Both the position numbers and the translations under genes were made by a program. The notes under the pieces are model-generated. The model had not been told where the DNA came from. It saw nothing but the letters and a program-made list of their open reading frames with translations, and ran no database searches. From Thermanaeromonas toyohensis ToBE (GTDB lineage: Bacteria > Bacillota > DSM-521 > Neomoorellales > Neomoorellaceae), in the NCBI RefSeq assembly GCF_900176005.1, contig NZ_LT838272.1, positions 3,270,025 to 3,334,024 on the forward strand: 64,000 bases of DNA. Direction: 5' to 3'. Below, one piece after another: positions 40,159 to 48,639 of the stretch (its first letter is position 1; each line of letters begins with the position of its first letter).

Positions 40159-40581
40159 CTATAAAGAACTTACAGTAATCTCCAGCTGGTTATTGCTCAC
40201 CTTTTCGTCTTCCAGCTGCAATTCATATTCTAGATTAATACTTCCCCCTGCCTCTGTCAAGTCAACTTCTACCTTAGAAGGAAGGATAGTGAGGCGTAAG
40301 ATACCATAAGGGGTGACGTAGAATCCATCGCTTAGAACCCCTTCTTCAAAGGTAGCCTTGTACTCAGTCCGGCCCATACGGTTTAAGGTAACTCGCGTGC
40401 GCTCTACTTTAAGGGAAGTAGTGATGCCTTCCATACCAGCCAGGCTGGATTCATTATACAGGATGTAAAAATGATCCTCGCGGCTGAAGAGCTGACCCGC
40501 CGTGATGAATTCAATGGAACTCTGTTCCCCCCAATCCGTAGTCTGGGTGCCCTTGACTTTAAGCAGCACCTCTTTTTTCAC
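40159..40581 (-). CDS. DUF1934 (YwiB-like) calycin-fold protein
   Basis: A 140-residue beta-rich protein related to B. subtilis YwiB. It starts KEVLLKVKGTQTTDWGEQ and has a central FYILYNESSLAGMEG and the end LEYELQLEDEKVSNNQLEI. The fold is a small beta-barrel; function unknown. It precedes argS, as ywiB does in Bacillus. Confidence 0.88.
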   Translation of the reverse strand: MKKEVLLKVKGTQTTDWGEQSSIEFITAGQLFSREDHFYILYNESSLAGMEGITTSLKVERTRVTLNRMGRTEYKATFEEGVLSDGFYVTPYGILRLTILPSKVEVDLTEAGGSINLEYELQLEDEKVSNNQLEITVSSL

Positions 40582-40677
40582 CCGCCCCCACCCTTTCTTT
40601 AAAATTAAAACCGGCTACTGATTATATTCGTTTTTTTGAGGTAATTTCCTCTTATTAACTTGCTATTAAGATAACTT

Positions 40678-41778
40678 TTAGGCCTTCCTTTTTATGGTTT
40701 GAGCCTTCCTTTTTATGGCCTCGGTTCCTACCGGCTTCCAGCCCCAGCAACTCTCTGATCCTCCGGCAGCCACCCTTCCCACCGCTAAGGCCACGGCCGC
40801 CACTTCGCCCATAAGGCGTTCGAAGGTTTCCGGGTGGAGGGATTGGGGGCCATCGCAGAGGGCGCGGGCCGGGTCGGGATGTACTTCCACTAAAAGGCCA
40901 TCAGCACCAGCAGCAATGGCTGCCCGGGCTAGGGGGACTACATATTTCCAATTCCCCGTCCCGTGGCTGGGATCTACAATGATGGGAAGGTGGGAATTCT
41001 CTTTCACCACAGCTATGGCTGCCAAATCCAAAGTAAAGCGGGTGGCTGTCTCGAAGGTGCGGATACCCCTCTCGCAGAGAATAACCTGGGGATTGCCCGT
41101 ATCTAGAATATATTCAGCAGCTAGCAACCACTCCTCAATGGTGGCCGCAAGCCCCCGTTTAAGTAGTATAGGTTTTCCAGTAGCTCCAGCCTCTTTAAGG
41201 AGCCGAAAGTTCTGCATATTTCGAGCCCCTATCTGCAAAGCATCAGCGTATTCAGCTACCAGGGGAACATCCCGCGTATCCAGCACTTCTGTAACAAAGG
41301 GTAACCCTGTCTCTTCCCGTACCCGGGCCAGGATTTTCAATCCTTCCTCCTCTAACCCCTGGAAAGAGTACGGGGAAGTACGGGGTTTAAAGGCTCCACC
41401 CCGTAAAATCTGGGCTCCGGCTTCCTTAACTGCCCAAGCAGTTACCATAAGCTGTTCTTCGCTTTCCACAGCGCATGGCCCGGCCATTACTACTATACTC
41501 CGCCCTCCTATAGGTACACCCCCTATACGCACGATGGTAGGGGTGTTCTTTAACTCCTTGCTTACTAGCTTATAGGGCTTGAGGATAGGCACGATCTTCT
41601 CCACCCCGGGAAGGTTGACCAAAGCATCCGAACTTAAAGCCCTTTTATCTCCAATGGCACCTATAACCGTCTTCTCCTGGCCGTAAATGGGATGGGCCTT
41701 AAAGCCTAATTCTTCTAAACGCCGGCACACCATGGCTATCTCTTCCCGAGTGGCGCCAGGCTGCATAACTACTATCAT
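40678..41778 (-). CDS. aroF: 3-deoxy-7-phosphoheptulonate synthase (AroF, Ibeta type)
   Basis: First enzyme of the shikimate pathway: condenses PEP and erythrose 4-phosphate. The N-terminal 70 residues are the ferredoxin-like regulatory domain seen in Thermotoga-type enzymes, followed by the barrel ([40 protein letters not shown]). The last residues read [12 protein letters not shown], from a tandem 21-bp duplication, and are not a family feature. ATG 41778 follows AGGGAGG. It is controlled by the T-box leader upstream. Confidence 0.95.
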   Translation of the reverse strand: MIVVMQPGATREEIAMVCRRLEELGFKAHPIYGQEKTVIGAIGDKRALSSDALVNLPGVEKIVPILKPYKLVSKELKNTPTIVRIGGVPIGGRSIVVMAGPCAVESEEQLMVTAWAVKEAGAQILRGGAFKPRTSPYSFQGLEEEGLKILARVREETGLPFVTEVLDTRDVPLVAEYADALQIGARNMQNFRLLKEAGATGKPILLKRGLAATIEEWLLAAEYILDTGNPQVILCERGIRTFETATRFTLDLAAIAVVKENSHLPIIVDPSHGTGNWKYVVPLARAAIAAGADGLLVEVHPDPARALCDGPQSLHPETFERLMGEVAAVALAVGRVAAGGSESCWGWKPVGTEAIKRKAQTIKRKA

Positions 41779-41798
41779 AGCTTAAAGACTACCTCCCT

Positions 41799-41836
41799 AA
41801 AAAATTTAAGCTCCCCGTCCCAGGGACGGGGAGCTT
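41799..41836 (-). terminator. T-box intrinsic terminator
   Basis: A 13-bp perfect stem (AAGCTCCCCGTCC / GGACGGGGAGCTT) with a 3-base loop and six T on the minus strand. It overlaps what the antiterminator would use and ends just before the aroF SD. Confidence 0.9.
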
Positions 41837-42096
41837 CTACCCGCGGTACCACCCTAGTTGACCCTTAAAGTTCAAGGGCCCACCTCTTTATAGGGTACGG
41901 GAAAAGTGGGCTTCCCCTTTTCCGATACCCCCTCCCTTTTAACGGCGGGAGCTCCGGCTAAACCTACTAGTGGGTATGCTCACCCACATTCAGCCTGCTT
42001 CTCCGAGGAGAACTTCAAAGTGCAGGGCTTAACCGGCCTCCCACCCTCGCCGGCTCGCTGGGTAAGCCGCCACACTTCTACTTTTCCTCTTCCTCG
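41799..42096 (-). ncRNA. T-box leader of aroF, probable Phe specifier
   Basis: On the minus strand, stem I opens with CGAGGA (42091-42096) closed by TCCTCG; the T-box motif AGGGTGGTACCGCGG is at 41841-41855; and the terminator AAGCTCCCCGTCC/GGACGGGGAGCTT (41808-41836) ends in six T. In the specifier loop TGAAGTTC follows CACTT, so the likely specifier is TTC (Phe), in line with the DAHP synthase gene it controls. Uncharged tRNA would stabilise the antiterminator. The specifier reading is less sure than the T-box itself. Confidence 0.92.
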
Positions 42097-42135
42097 AATT
42101 TAAGGCCTTAATTTTAATTTTATGTTTTTGGTGTT

Positions 42136-42165
42136 ACTATAGCATAGTAAAGCTTGGCCCGTCAA
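42136..42165 (-). promoter_or_regulatory. Predicted promoter of the T-box-aroF transcript
   Basis: TTGACG (complement of 42160-42165) and TATAGT (complement of 42136-42141) with an 18-nt spacer. The -35 overlaps the end of the preceding gene by four bases. Confidence 0.6.
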
Positions 42166-42497
42166 GGGGAGGGGGGCAAAAAGGGCTCCCCCGGAGCCTG
42201 ACCATCATGGGTAGAAAGGTATTTGATATACTGGGCCACATAGTAATTAAAGCCTGTTAACGGCTTCCCCCGAACAGCCAGGTTCCACTTCTCTTTTGTT
42301 TCGGCACTCTCTAGGTGCCAGCTCTGTACCGCGCGGCTAAAATAACTCCGGATTTTCTGCTGGTTAAGCGTGTTGGGATTCATGGGGACGAAATAACTCC
42401 GGGCATAATTTACCCCCTTCCATTTTCCAAATACTACGGTTTTCCCTAAAGCGCCGCTGGCATCCATAGACATGAGAGGTGCGCTCACCTTAGCCAT
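42162..42497 (-). CDS. Small protein of unknown function, phage-structural-like
   Basis: A 111-residue protein that I do not assign to a named family. The sequence KWKGVNYARSYFVPMNPNTL and SAETKEKWNLAVRGKPLTGFNYYV resembles small proteins found beside phage structural genes, where a compact basic, Trp/Tyr-rich protein is common. It stands alone, with no phage neighbours. ATG 42497 has an excellent SD (AAGGAGGTGAGGGG), partly inside a hairpin. Its stop overlaps the -35 of the aroF leader promoter. Confidence 0.7.
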   Translation of the reverse strand: MAKVSAPLMSMDASGALGKTVVFGKWKGVNYARSYFVPMNPNTLNQQKIRSYFSRAVQSWHLESAETKEKWNLAVRGKPLTGFNYYVAQYIKYLSTHDGQAPGEPFLPPSP

Positions 42498-42510
42498 ATC
42501 CCCTCACCTC

Positions 42511-42542
42511 CTTCCGGCCTCTATTCTACTTAAGGCCGGAAG
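42511..42542 (-). promoter_or_regulatory. Inverted repeat overlapping a Shine-Dalgarno
   Basis: CTTCCGGCC (42511-42519) and GGCCGGAAG (42534-42542) pair perfectly over 9 bp with a 14-base loop. The SD AAGGAGGTG (complement of 42505-42513) shares three bases with the stem, so folding could lower translation of the small gene at 42162-42497. Confidence 0.45.
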
Positions 42543-42652
42543 AAGGTGCCAATTCCGTAACTGCCGACCTAATACCTGGAGATAGGCTCTAAAATAAACC
42601 AAAATAAAAAATTCCCCCCTATTATCCTTTAAAACTCCCTGGGAGGATCCGT

Positions 42653-43483
42653 TTAGGAGTTCCCACCCAGGGATAAAACAGGAAGGCCCCCCTGACTACC
42701 AGCCCCCCTTGAAAATACTATGGGTTCTGCATAGCAATACAGGCAGCCAGAGGGGCACCTCATGCTATACCATCCGAGATCGATGGAATGGGTGCATCCA
42801 CAAGATAGCCGCTGCCCCTTGGACTTATCCGTCCGGCACGCTTGACCTTGGGGATGGAGGGCTGTTAAAAGATACCCATCTATACATCTAGATACTGGCC
42901 AGCCGGGAATACAGCAAGCATAAAGGGTGGCCCCTTCTTCGGCCGCTGTGGTAGCTAGATTTTCCCATATCTCCCGCCGTTCCTTTAAGCTAAGTTCTAG
43001 GGCCTTAAATCCCTGGGAAGCTAGTCTCCGCTGCACCTTGGGATAAACTTCCATAAAGGAAGTAGAAAAGTCGCGAACTCCAGCTCGAGCTGCTTCCCGG
43101 ATGATCTCTGGCACCTTCTCTATATTGGACAAAATTTTCTTCCCCCGCTCTAAAACCACTAAGGGATCGGGACGGAGCCGGAGACGCCGGGGATCCCCTA
43201 AGAAATCGATAAGTTCTGGTAACCTGGCCAGCACCTCCTCTGGCCGGGGAACCCGGGGTTCTAGCGGTGTTCCTCCTAGACCAGTAACGGTGAGATGGAC
43301 ATAGAGTTGGTCGTATTTTTTTAAAACCCCGCGCATCGTACTTAAGACCACCTGGGGGAACTTGGTCCATATCACCACTGTATGCACCCGAGGAGGAGGG
43401 TAACGGCTTATAAGAACTTGCGCTAGCTTTTCGGCATAGAAATAGGGCTCCGTCCGGCGGGAAAGGCTTACTACCACTTTCAT
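42653..43483 (-). CDS. DUF1848 protein with C-terminal cysteine cluster
   Basis: A 276-residue protein (from ATG 43483, MKVVVSLSRRTEPYFY) of family DUF1848. Conserved parts are VVSLSRRTEPYFYAEKL, HTVVIWTKFPQ and YDQLYVHLTVTGLGG. Near the C terminus the motif CPSGCLYCYA gives a CxxxCxxC spacing like radical SAM proteins, though it lies at the wrong end, and other Cys precede it (SCGC). It ends with a poorly conserved tail. The function is unknown. It lies about 100 bases after selB on the same strand. Two or three earlier starts are possible. Confidence 0.83.
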   Translation of the reverse strand: MKVVVSLSRRTEPYFYAEKLAQVLISRYPPPRVHTVVIWTKFPQVVLSTMRGVLKKYDQLYVHLTVTGLGGTPLEPRVPRPEEVLARLPELIDFLGDPRRLRLRPDPLVVLERGKKILSNIEKVPEIIREAARAGVRDFSTSFMEVYPKVQRRLASQGFKALELSLKERREIWENLATTAAEEGATLYACCIPGWPVSRCIDGYLLTALHPQGQACRTDKSKGQRLSCGCTHSIDLGWYSMRCPSGCLYCYAEPIVFSRGAGSQGGLPVLSLGGNS

Positions 43484-43584
43484 CCCTTTATTCCCTTTCA
43501 TCCCCTCTACCTTCTTCTCCCCTATAATTTTCTTTTGCTTCCTTCTGGCTAGGTTTCTAGTTCCCACTATCTTTATGTGAAGGT

Positions 43585-45510
43585 TTATTCTCCACCAGCC
43601 CTAACTTCTACTATAGTCCGCTTATCCCCGATCCTGCGCGTAAACTTTATCTGATCTAGGTATTCCAGAAGGGGAAGTACATATTTTCGAGAACTTCCCA
43701 AGCGATCGCGGACAGCACCTAAAGTGAAGGGGCCTTCCCGCCCCAGGCGGCGTATCTCCTCCTGGGCAGCCGTTACAGCTTCCTTATGGAAATAAAGTTC
43801 ATCCCCTACCTTGACCAGGTGCCCCTGGCGAACTAGAAAATGTAAAAGTTCCTCTAGCTCCTCCGGGGCAAGATCTAAACCCTGGCCTGCTTCTTCTGGT
43901 AAAGGTGGCTGGAACCAACCCGCCCGGTATCGTTCTATAAGGACTTGGGCTATCCTCTTTTGTCGCTCATCCAACTCTACCTTATAGGTGGCCAGAGCCA
44001 CGGAGTTACCAACTAGGTTGATTTTACCTTCCCCTGACCACCGTTCGAGAATCCCTTGAAAGGTGCGCCAATCCAAACGGCTAAAGATCCTGCTCCTTAA
44101 CTCCTCCTTCGGCAAGCCCACCCTTAAGGGATAGCGACGGTGGAAATCTTTAAGGAGAGGATATGTCCGTTCCCAAAAGCGTTCTAATCCCTCCGAGGTT
44201 ATAACATATTGCTCGCCCTCGGCTGCTGGAAGCACAACCAGTTTACCTTGAGAAGCCTCTGCTTTTAGAACATCTTGGGCTTCCTCCAGGGTCAGCCCAG
44301 CCTGGGCAGAAGCTTTCTTTAGTTCTAGGCCCTCCTTGCTTCCCCGGATAATATCTAAGAAAATTTCAGGAAGGCTACCCTTTAAACGCTTTATTAAAGT
44401 CTCCAAGACTTGCCGGTCATAGCGGCGGTAGCGGGGGGTATTTACCGCTATAACTTCACCTCCCCCTATGGTTACTAGGGGAGAATAGGTACGGAGAATA
44501 AAACGGTCGCGAGGGGCCGCCACCACCGGTTCCTCTAAAACAAGCTGGGCTAGAGCTTCCATCCCGCCTTCCAGTTCCTCACGATCAAGCAGCACCACCC
44601 GGCCAAAAGCCTCCTTGGTAGCTAGGTAAAACCGGACCCGCTCCCTGTTCTTTAACTTAGCCCCTGGGAGAAGCTTTATGTTAGCATCTATCCTGACCGC
44701 CGGCTGCCATAGGCCAGGTTCTACCAGTACACTACCCCGCCGAATATCCTGTACTTCTACCCCGGCCAGATTTACAGCCACCCGTTGCCCGGCCTGGGCT
44801 TGGGAAACAGGATGGCCATGAACCTGCAACCCGCGGGCCCGGCCCCTTCGCCCTTCAGGCAGGATCTCTACCTCCATACCTGTGTCTATACTCCCGGACC
44901 ACAGGGTACCGGTTACTATCGTGCCAAAACCTGGAAGGGAAAATACCCGGTCGATGGGTAGCCTTACCCGTCCAGAAGCTGGCCGGGGTGGAATCTCCAA
45001 GGTAATCCGGGCAAGAATCTCCTTAAGCTCCTTAAGCCCCTCTCCCGTGACTGCAGAAACCCGCACTAAAGGGGCCTCCTCTAAACTCGTCCCCCGCACC
45101 AGTTCTCGCACTTCCTCTTCTACCAAATCTAACCAAGCAGGCTCTACCAAATCTATCTTAGTGAGGACCAGGATACCCCGCTTGATCTGAAGGAGATCGA
45201 TAATAGCCAGGTGCTCCCGGGTTTGGGGCATTACGCCTTCATCAGCAGCTACCACCAAAAGGACCACATCTATCCCCGCCACCCCAGCTAACATCTGGCG
45301 AATGAAGCGCTCATGCCCTGGCACGTCCACCAATCCCAGTTGGCGACCGTCAGGTAACTTAAGGGGCGCAAAGCCTAACTCTATAGAGATACCTCGTTCC
45401 TTTTCCTCCTTCAGCCGGTCGGTATCCACCCCCGTCAAGGCCTTAACCAAGAGGGTTTTACCGTGGTCTACATGCCCAGCCGTACCGACTATTACATGTT
45501 GCAAAACCAC
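43585..45510 (-). CDS. selB: Selenocysteine-specific elongation factor SelB
   Basis: Delivers Sec-tRNA(Sec) to UGA codons marked by a SECIS hairpin. The 641 residues hold an EF-Tu-like GTPase (G1 GHVDHGKT at 12-19, [18 protein letters not shown]) and a C-terminal half of winged-helix domains that bind SECIS RNA. The start codon lies 9 bases after selA ends, so they form one operon. Confidence 0.96.
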   Translation of the reverse strand: MVLQHVIVGTAGHVDHGKTLLVKALTGVDTDRLKEEKERGISIELGFAPLKLPDGRQLGLVDVPGHERFIRQMLAGVAGIDVVLLVVAADEGVMPQTREHLAIIDLLQIKRGILVLTKIDLVEPAWLDLVEEEVRELVRGTSLEEAPLVRVSAVTGEGLKELKEILARITLEIPPRPASGRVRLPIDRVFSLPGFGTIVTGTLWSGSIDTGMEVEILPEGRRGRARGLQVHGHPVSQAQAGQRVAVNLAGVEVQDIRRGSVLVEPGLWQPAVRIDANIKLLPGAKLKNRERVRFYLATKEAFGRVVLLDREELEGGMEALAQLVLEEPVVAAPRDRFILRTYSPLVTIGGGEVIAVNTPRYRRYDRQVLETLIKRLKGSLPEIFLDIIRGSKEGLELKKASAQAGLTLEEAQDVLKAEASQGKLVVLPAAEGEQYVITSEGLERFWERTYPLLKDFHRRYPLRVGLPKEELRSRIFSRLDWRTFQGILERWSGEGKINLVGNSVALATYKVELDERQKRIAQVLIERYRAGWFQPPLPEEAGQGLDLAPEELEELLHFLVRQGHLVKVGDELYFHKEAVTAAQEEIRRLGREGPFTLGAVRDRLGSSRKYVLPLLEYLDQIKFTRRIGDKRTIVEVRAGGE

Positions 45511-45519
45511 AATCCCCCT

Positions 45520-46932
45520 TTAGGCTAGAGCCCTAGCCAGGGCCCGCACAATATCTACCTCTTCACCAGGTAGCACTGTACGTAAATCTAAAAGGATGGC
45601 CTCATCCTGTATACGGGTTAAGACCGGCGGTTCCCCTTGCCGGAGCCGGGCTGCCAGCTCCACTGCGTTTAAGCCCAATGGCCTTATGGCGATCCCCCAC
45701 GAAGGTAGTTCGGCCAAGGGCAAAGACCCCCCACCTGCCTGGGAAACTACTTGTACCAACTTTATTTCTACTCCAGGTAGTTCGCTCCTTTTAAGCAAGC
45801 GGTAGAGCTTCTGGGCCCGCCTCTCTAATTCCTCCTGCGGTAAAGTTAAAAGCCTTAGGGTAGGTATTTCCTCCCGCGCCCTCTGGGGATCCCGGTAGGC
45901 CCTTAAAGTGGCCTCCAAGGCAGCGAGAGTCAGTTTATCTATCCGGAGGGCCCGGTTGAGGGGATGCTTGGCGATAACCCGGATCAGGGCCTCGCGCCCC
46001 ACGATGATCCCCGCCTGGGGTCCCCCTAAAAGCTTATCCCCGCTGAAGGTAAGGAGATCTACTCCCGCTGCCACTTCTTCTTGCACCGTAGGCTCGCCGT
46101 GGAGGCCGTAAAGGGAGAGGTCCACAAAAGAGCCGCTCCCTAGGTCCTCCATAACAGGAATATTATATTTACGCCCCAGGCTAACCAGCTCTCTGGTAGA
46201 GACCTGATGGGTAAAGCCGAGGATACGATAGTTGCTAGGATGTACTTTAAGGATAAGGGCTGTCTCAGGGCTAATAGCCCGCTCATAATCCGCAAGATAA
46301 GTCTTGTTAGTAGTCCCCACTTCCACCAAGCGGGTACCGCTCTGCATCATAACCTCCGGCACCCGGAAGGAGCCCCCGATCTCTACCAGCTCCCCGCGGG
46401 AAACAATAGTCTCCTTTCCCGCAGCCAGGGCAGCCAAGCAAAGAAATACCGCGGCAGCATTGTTATTAACCACCAAGGCCGCTTCCGCACCCGTGATCTC
46501 CCGGAGGAGATCCACCACATGGGTATAACGGCTTCCCCGCTCGCCAGTGTTCAGATCTAGTTCTAAGTTGGTGTAGTGGCTAGCGCATTCTTGAATAGCC
46601 TCTAAGGCGGGTAGGCTCAAAAGGGCACGCCCTAAATTAGTATGCAATACAACTCCTGTAGCATTGATCACCCGCCGGAGGCTAGGCCTTTCTAAGCAGG
46701 AGAACAACTCTGCTGCTTCAGCCGCAAGAATCTCCACCTGCGGAGGCTTTAAATTCTCCTTTAAAATGCGCTCCCGCCACCTCTCAAGCACTTGGCGCAC
46801 ACAGTCCTTAGCTTTCATACGATCGCGGGATACCGCTTCCGCTAAAAGGGGGCTTTTCAGCACTTCATGAACTGCTGGGAGGCTCCGGAGCAGCTCTTGA
46901 GCTAAAGGAATCTCCCCCTGCATAACCTTCAC
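45520..46932 (-). CDS. selA: L-seryl-tRNA(Sec) selenium transferase
   Basis: A PLP decamer that converts Ser-tRNA(Sec) to Sec-tRNA(Sec) with selenophosphate. It has 470 residues, a normal length. The PLP lysine is K300 in [14 protein letters not shown], and [18 protein letters not shown] is the family motif. ATG 46932 follows GAGGTGA. A Fur-family operator lies 38-52 bases upstream. tRNA-Sec and selD are not visible in this window. Confidence 0.97.
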   Translation of the reverse strand: MKVMQGEIPLAQELLRSLPAVHEVLKSPLLAEAVSRDRMKAKDCVRQVLERWRERILKENLKPPQVEILAAEAAELFSCLERPSLRRVINATGVVLHTNLGRALLSLPALEAIQECASHYTNLELDLNTGERGSRYTHVVDLLREITGAEAALVVNNNAAAVFLCLAALAAGKETIVSRGELVEIGGSFRVPEVMMQSGTRLVEVGTTNKTYLADYERAISPETALILKVHPSNYRILGFTHQVSTRELVSLGRKYNIPVMEDLGSGSFVDLSLYGLHGEPTVQEEVAAGVDLLTFSGDKLLGGPQAGIIVGREALIRVIAKHPLNRALRIDKLTLAALEATLRAYRDPQRAREEIPTLRLLTLPQEELERRAQKLYRLLKRSELPGVEIKLVQVVSQAGGGSLPLAELPSWGIAIRPLGLNAVELAARLRQGEPPVLTRIQDEAILLDLRTVLPGEEVDIVRALARALA

Positions 46933-46969
46933 CTCAAGTTCTTTTTATCAATTATAATCCTCATCTTTT

Positions 46970-46984
46970 TTATAATCATTATCA
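46970..46984. promoter_or_regulatory. Fur/PerR-type 7-1-7 operator before selA
   Basis: TTATAATCATTATCA on the plus strand. Left half TTATAAT equals the PerR consensus arm; right half ATTATCA equals the Fur arm. It matches either family consensus (TTATAATnATTATAA or TGATAATnATTATCA) at 14 of 15 positions. It lies 38-52 bases upstream of selA, and a second partial site (TTATCAATTATAAT) is at 46945-46958. Confidence 0.65.
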
Positions 46985-47107
46985 AATTTAATCCTTGACA
47001 CCGTTTCGCCTTCTGGCATATCCTGGATTGGGCAATCTAACGCTAAAATTTTCGCTTTAGCTGAAGTATACTATAGAGAGTTAAACCTAGTAAAGCCAGG
47101 ATGATAA

Positions 47108-47269
47108 CCAGGATGTTATAATCCCTGCATAGACCTGTGCCCCGAAGTTTTTGACTGGGATGATGAGGGCTCTTCTCGTGTGATTGTAAACGAGGTGCCC
47201 GAGGACTTGGAGGAGTACGTTAGGGAAGCCGTCGATACGTGCTCCAGCGGAGCGATAAGGGAAGTATAG
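47108..47269 (+). pseudogene. Ferredoxin C-terminal remnant
   Basis: The frame after a TAA (47105-47107) reads CIDLCPEVFDWDDEG, then VIVNEVPEDLEEYVREAVD, then TCSSGAIREV and a TAG. This is the C-terminal three quarters of a one-cluster ferredoxin, including the third and fourth cysteines. The N-terminal strand and the first CxxC are gone or out of frame (only GCYNP precedes). No start or SD fits. It is divergent from selA and shares its upstream region. Confidence 0.75.
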
Positions 47270-47371
47270 ACCGACCAAACAAAAAAGGTCGGCCCCTTTC
47301 CTGTGCCTCATCGCTCAACTTTACGGCTAAAGGGACCAACCCCGATATTGTTTTCCCTGACCTAAGAAACT

Positions 47372-47785
47372 TTATTCCCCCACTGCTTCGACCAGCCGGA
47401 CCCCTGGTATTTTCTCATAATGCCGGCGGTTGTCCGTCAGGATGACCAGCCCATATTAAACTGCTGTACTCCCGATCAAAAGGTCCATGTCGGCTACTGT
47501 TATTCCCTTACTTCGCAGTTCTGCCCGGAGCCGCCCGAAGGTGCGGGCTACGTCTCGGGTTACGTTAACCACAACCAACCCCGCCAGAAAGTCGTTCAGC
47601 GTTTTCTCTTTGTCCTGCTGGTCTGGTGCCCGGAACACGCCTTCATAGAGCTCGCCCAGGGAAACTACGCTGACGCTCAGGCCTTCTTCACGGTAGACCT
47701 TCAACCTGGTTACATAAGGTTCTCTGCCGCGGAGATAGTATACTGCCCAGTCGGTGTCCACCAGGTATTTTGCATAGACTACCAC
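47372..47785 (-). pseudogene. VapC-type PIN-domain toxin with an in-frame stop
   Basis: From 47785 the frame reads YLVDTDWAVYYLRG with an early PIN Asp, SVVSLGELYEGV and VADMDLLIGSTAV. A TAA at 47456-47458 then stops it after 109 codons. Beyond the TAA the same frame goes on YGLVILTDNRRHYEKIPG and VRLVEAVGE to TAA at 47372-47374, which is exactly the missing VapC C-terminal part, giving a standard length of about 137. A single base change (for example GAA to TAA) explains it. It overlaps the antitoxin gene by 7 bases. Confidence 0.82.
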
Positions 47786-47991
47786 TCGGGTACCGCCCTT
47801 CCCCCTCCGCGCCGCCGCGCATAGACTTCAGCCACAAAGCTGTCGGCGTCAAAGTCAGCCCAGGAACCAGCAGCCTTTTCGAATTTCTCGGCAGCTTCGT
47901 CTTCCGCCCTTTCGCGCTCTAAAGCGTTCAACAGTATTTCCTTCTCTTCCTTGCTGAGACGCCTGATCTCGTGAAGGATTCTCTCTACCAT
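47779..47991 (-). CDS. Antitoxin partner of the broken VapC
   Basis: A 70-residue protein, mostly charged helix (HEIRRLSKEEKEILLNALER, then KFEKAAGSWADFDADSFVAEVYARRR). The C-terminal acid/Arg-rich tail resembles the toxin-binding part of antitoxins. I cannot name the family. It overlaps the toxin start by 7 bases, the usual TA layout. ATG 47991 is chosen; GTG 47997, spaced better from GGGAGGG, is an alternative. Confidence 0.7.
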   Translation of the reverse strand: MVERILHEIRRLSKEEKEILLNALERERAEDEAAEKFEKAAGSWADFDADSFVAEVYARRRGGGRAVPEW

Positions 47992-48270
47992 AGCCACCGC
48001 TATCCCTCCCGCCACTATTATATCCTGAACGCATTTATCTTTTCTAGCATTTTGAACCAATATTTAAAGACCAGGTTCCCCCAGCTTCGCCGCCCACTCC
48101 TCGGGGACGGACGATAACGGCCCCTTGGGGTGTTTCTCCTTCATACGTCACAAGATACCGCCTTTACCAAGGTAAGAGCCCGAGAGTTTAATCCCGAGCC
48201 CTCCTCACTCGTTTGGGCTTCAGTTCTAAAACTTTGAAAACCGGACCGCGCATGTAGATGTGGAGCTTCT

Positions 48271-48600
48271 TCAATGCTCCACACCCAGGAATTTCCTTAG
48301 ATCACTTTCACTGGTCACCTCAAATATCTTCTCCGCCAACTCATCAAGCTCCTTCAAGGAAAGAGACTTTATCCTCTCCTCTACCTCAGAGGAAAGAAAA
48401 CCTAAACGCTTCTTTAGCTGCCTCATTACTAAATCTTGTGCCTTTTCCCTCCGGCCCTCCTCCAGCCCCTGCTGTAACCCTTGTTGTAACCCTTCTTGCA
48501 GCCCCTTTTGCCACCCCTCTTGCCATCCCTTTATATGCCACGAAGTCCTAAGTTCCATTACCTTCTCAACCTCCTCCGCACTTAATTCCCTATGTAGCAT
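48271..48600 (-). CDS. DUF4351-type C-terminal fragment of an Rpn/PD-(D/E)XK family protein
   Basis: A 109-residue frame. A central stretch repeats Gly-Leu-Gln-Glu/Gln-Gly (GLQEGLQQGLQQGLEEG), followed by a DUF4351-like end (RLGFLSSEVEERIKSLSLKELDELAEKIF). In whole members an N-terminal nuclease domain precedes this. Here the frame is cut by the stop of the M24 peptidase gene just upstream, so the nuclease domain is missing. It may be a remnant or a stand-alone small protein; ATG 48600 has several SD-like sites. Confidence 0.65.
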   Translation of the reverse strand: MLHRELSAEEVEKVMELRTSWHIKGWQEGWQKGLQEGLQQGLQQGLEEGRREKAQDLVMRQLKKRLGFLSSEVEERIKSLSLKELDELAEKIFEVTSESDLRKFLGVEH

Positions 48601-48639
48601 CTCCTCTACTTCCTTCTCCTCTTCCGGGCTTGTAACCTC

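Noticed and set aside
47087..47311. A 74-codon minus-strand frame
   Set aside because: It is antisense to the ferredoxin remnant and has no SD or family motif.
46933..47371. Search for tRNA-Sec or selD beside selAB
   Set aside because: No tRNA-like T-arm or acceptor and no selD frame is visible here; only the operator, the ferredoxin remnant and a small hairpin (47271-47292).
47456..47458. Readthrough or recoding of the vapC TAA
   Set aside because: Sec uses TGA, and no readthrough signal is seen; a nonsense mutation is the simpler reading.
48061..48270. A 26-codon minus-strand frame starting near 48147 (MKEKHPKGPLSSVPEEW)
   Set aside because: Too short, with no SD and no recognisable relatives; kept only as a possible remnant within the decayed patch.
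48430..48540. Short-period repeat that could suggest a CRISPR or tandem array
   Set aside because: It encodes the Gly-Leu-Gln repeats of the DUF4351-type protein; there are no spacers and no cas genes.
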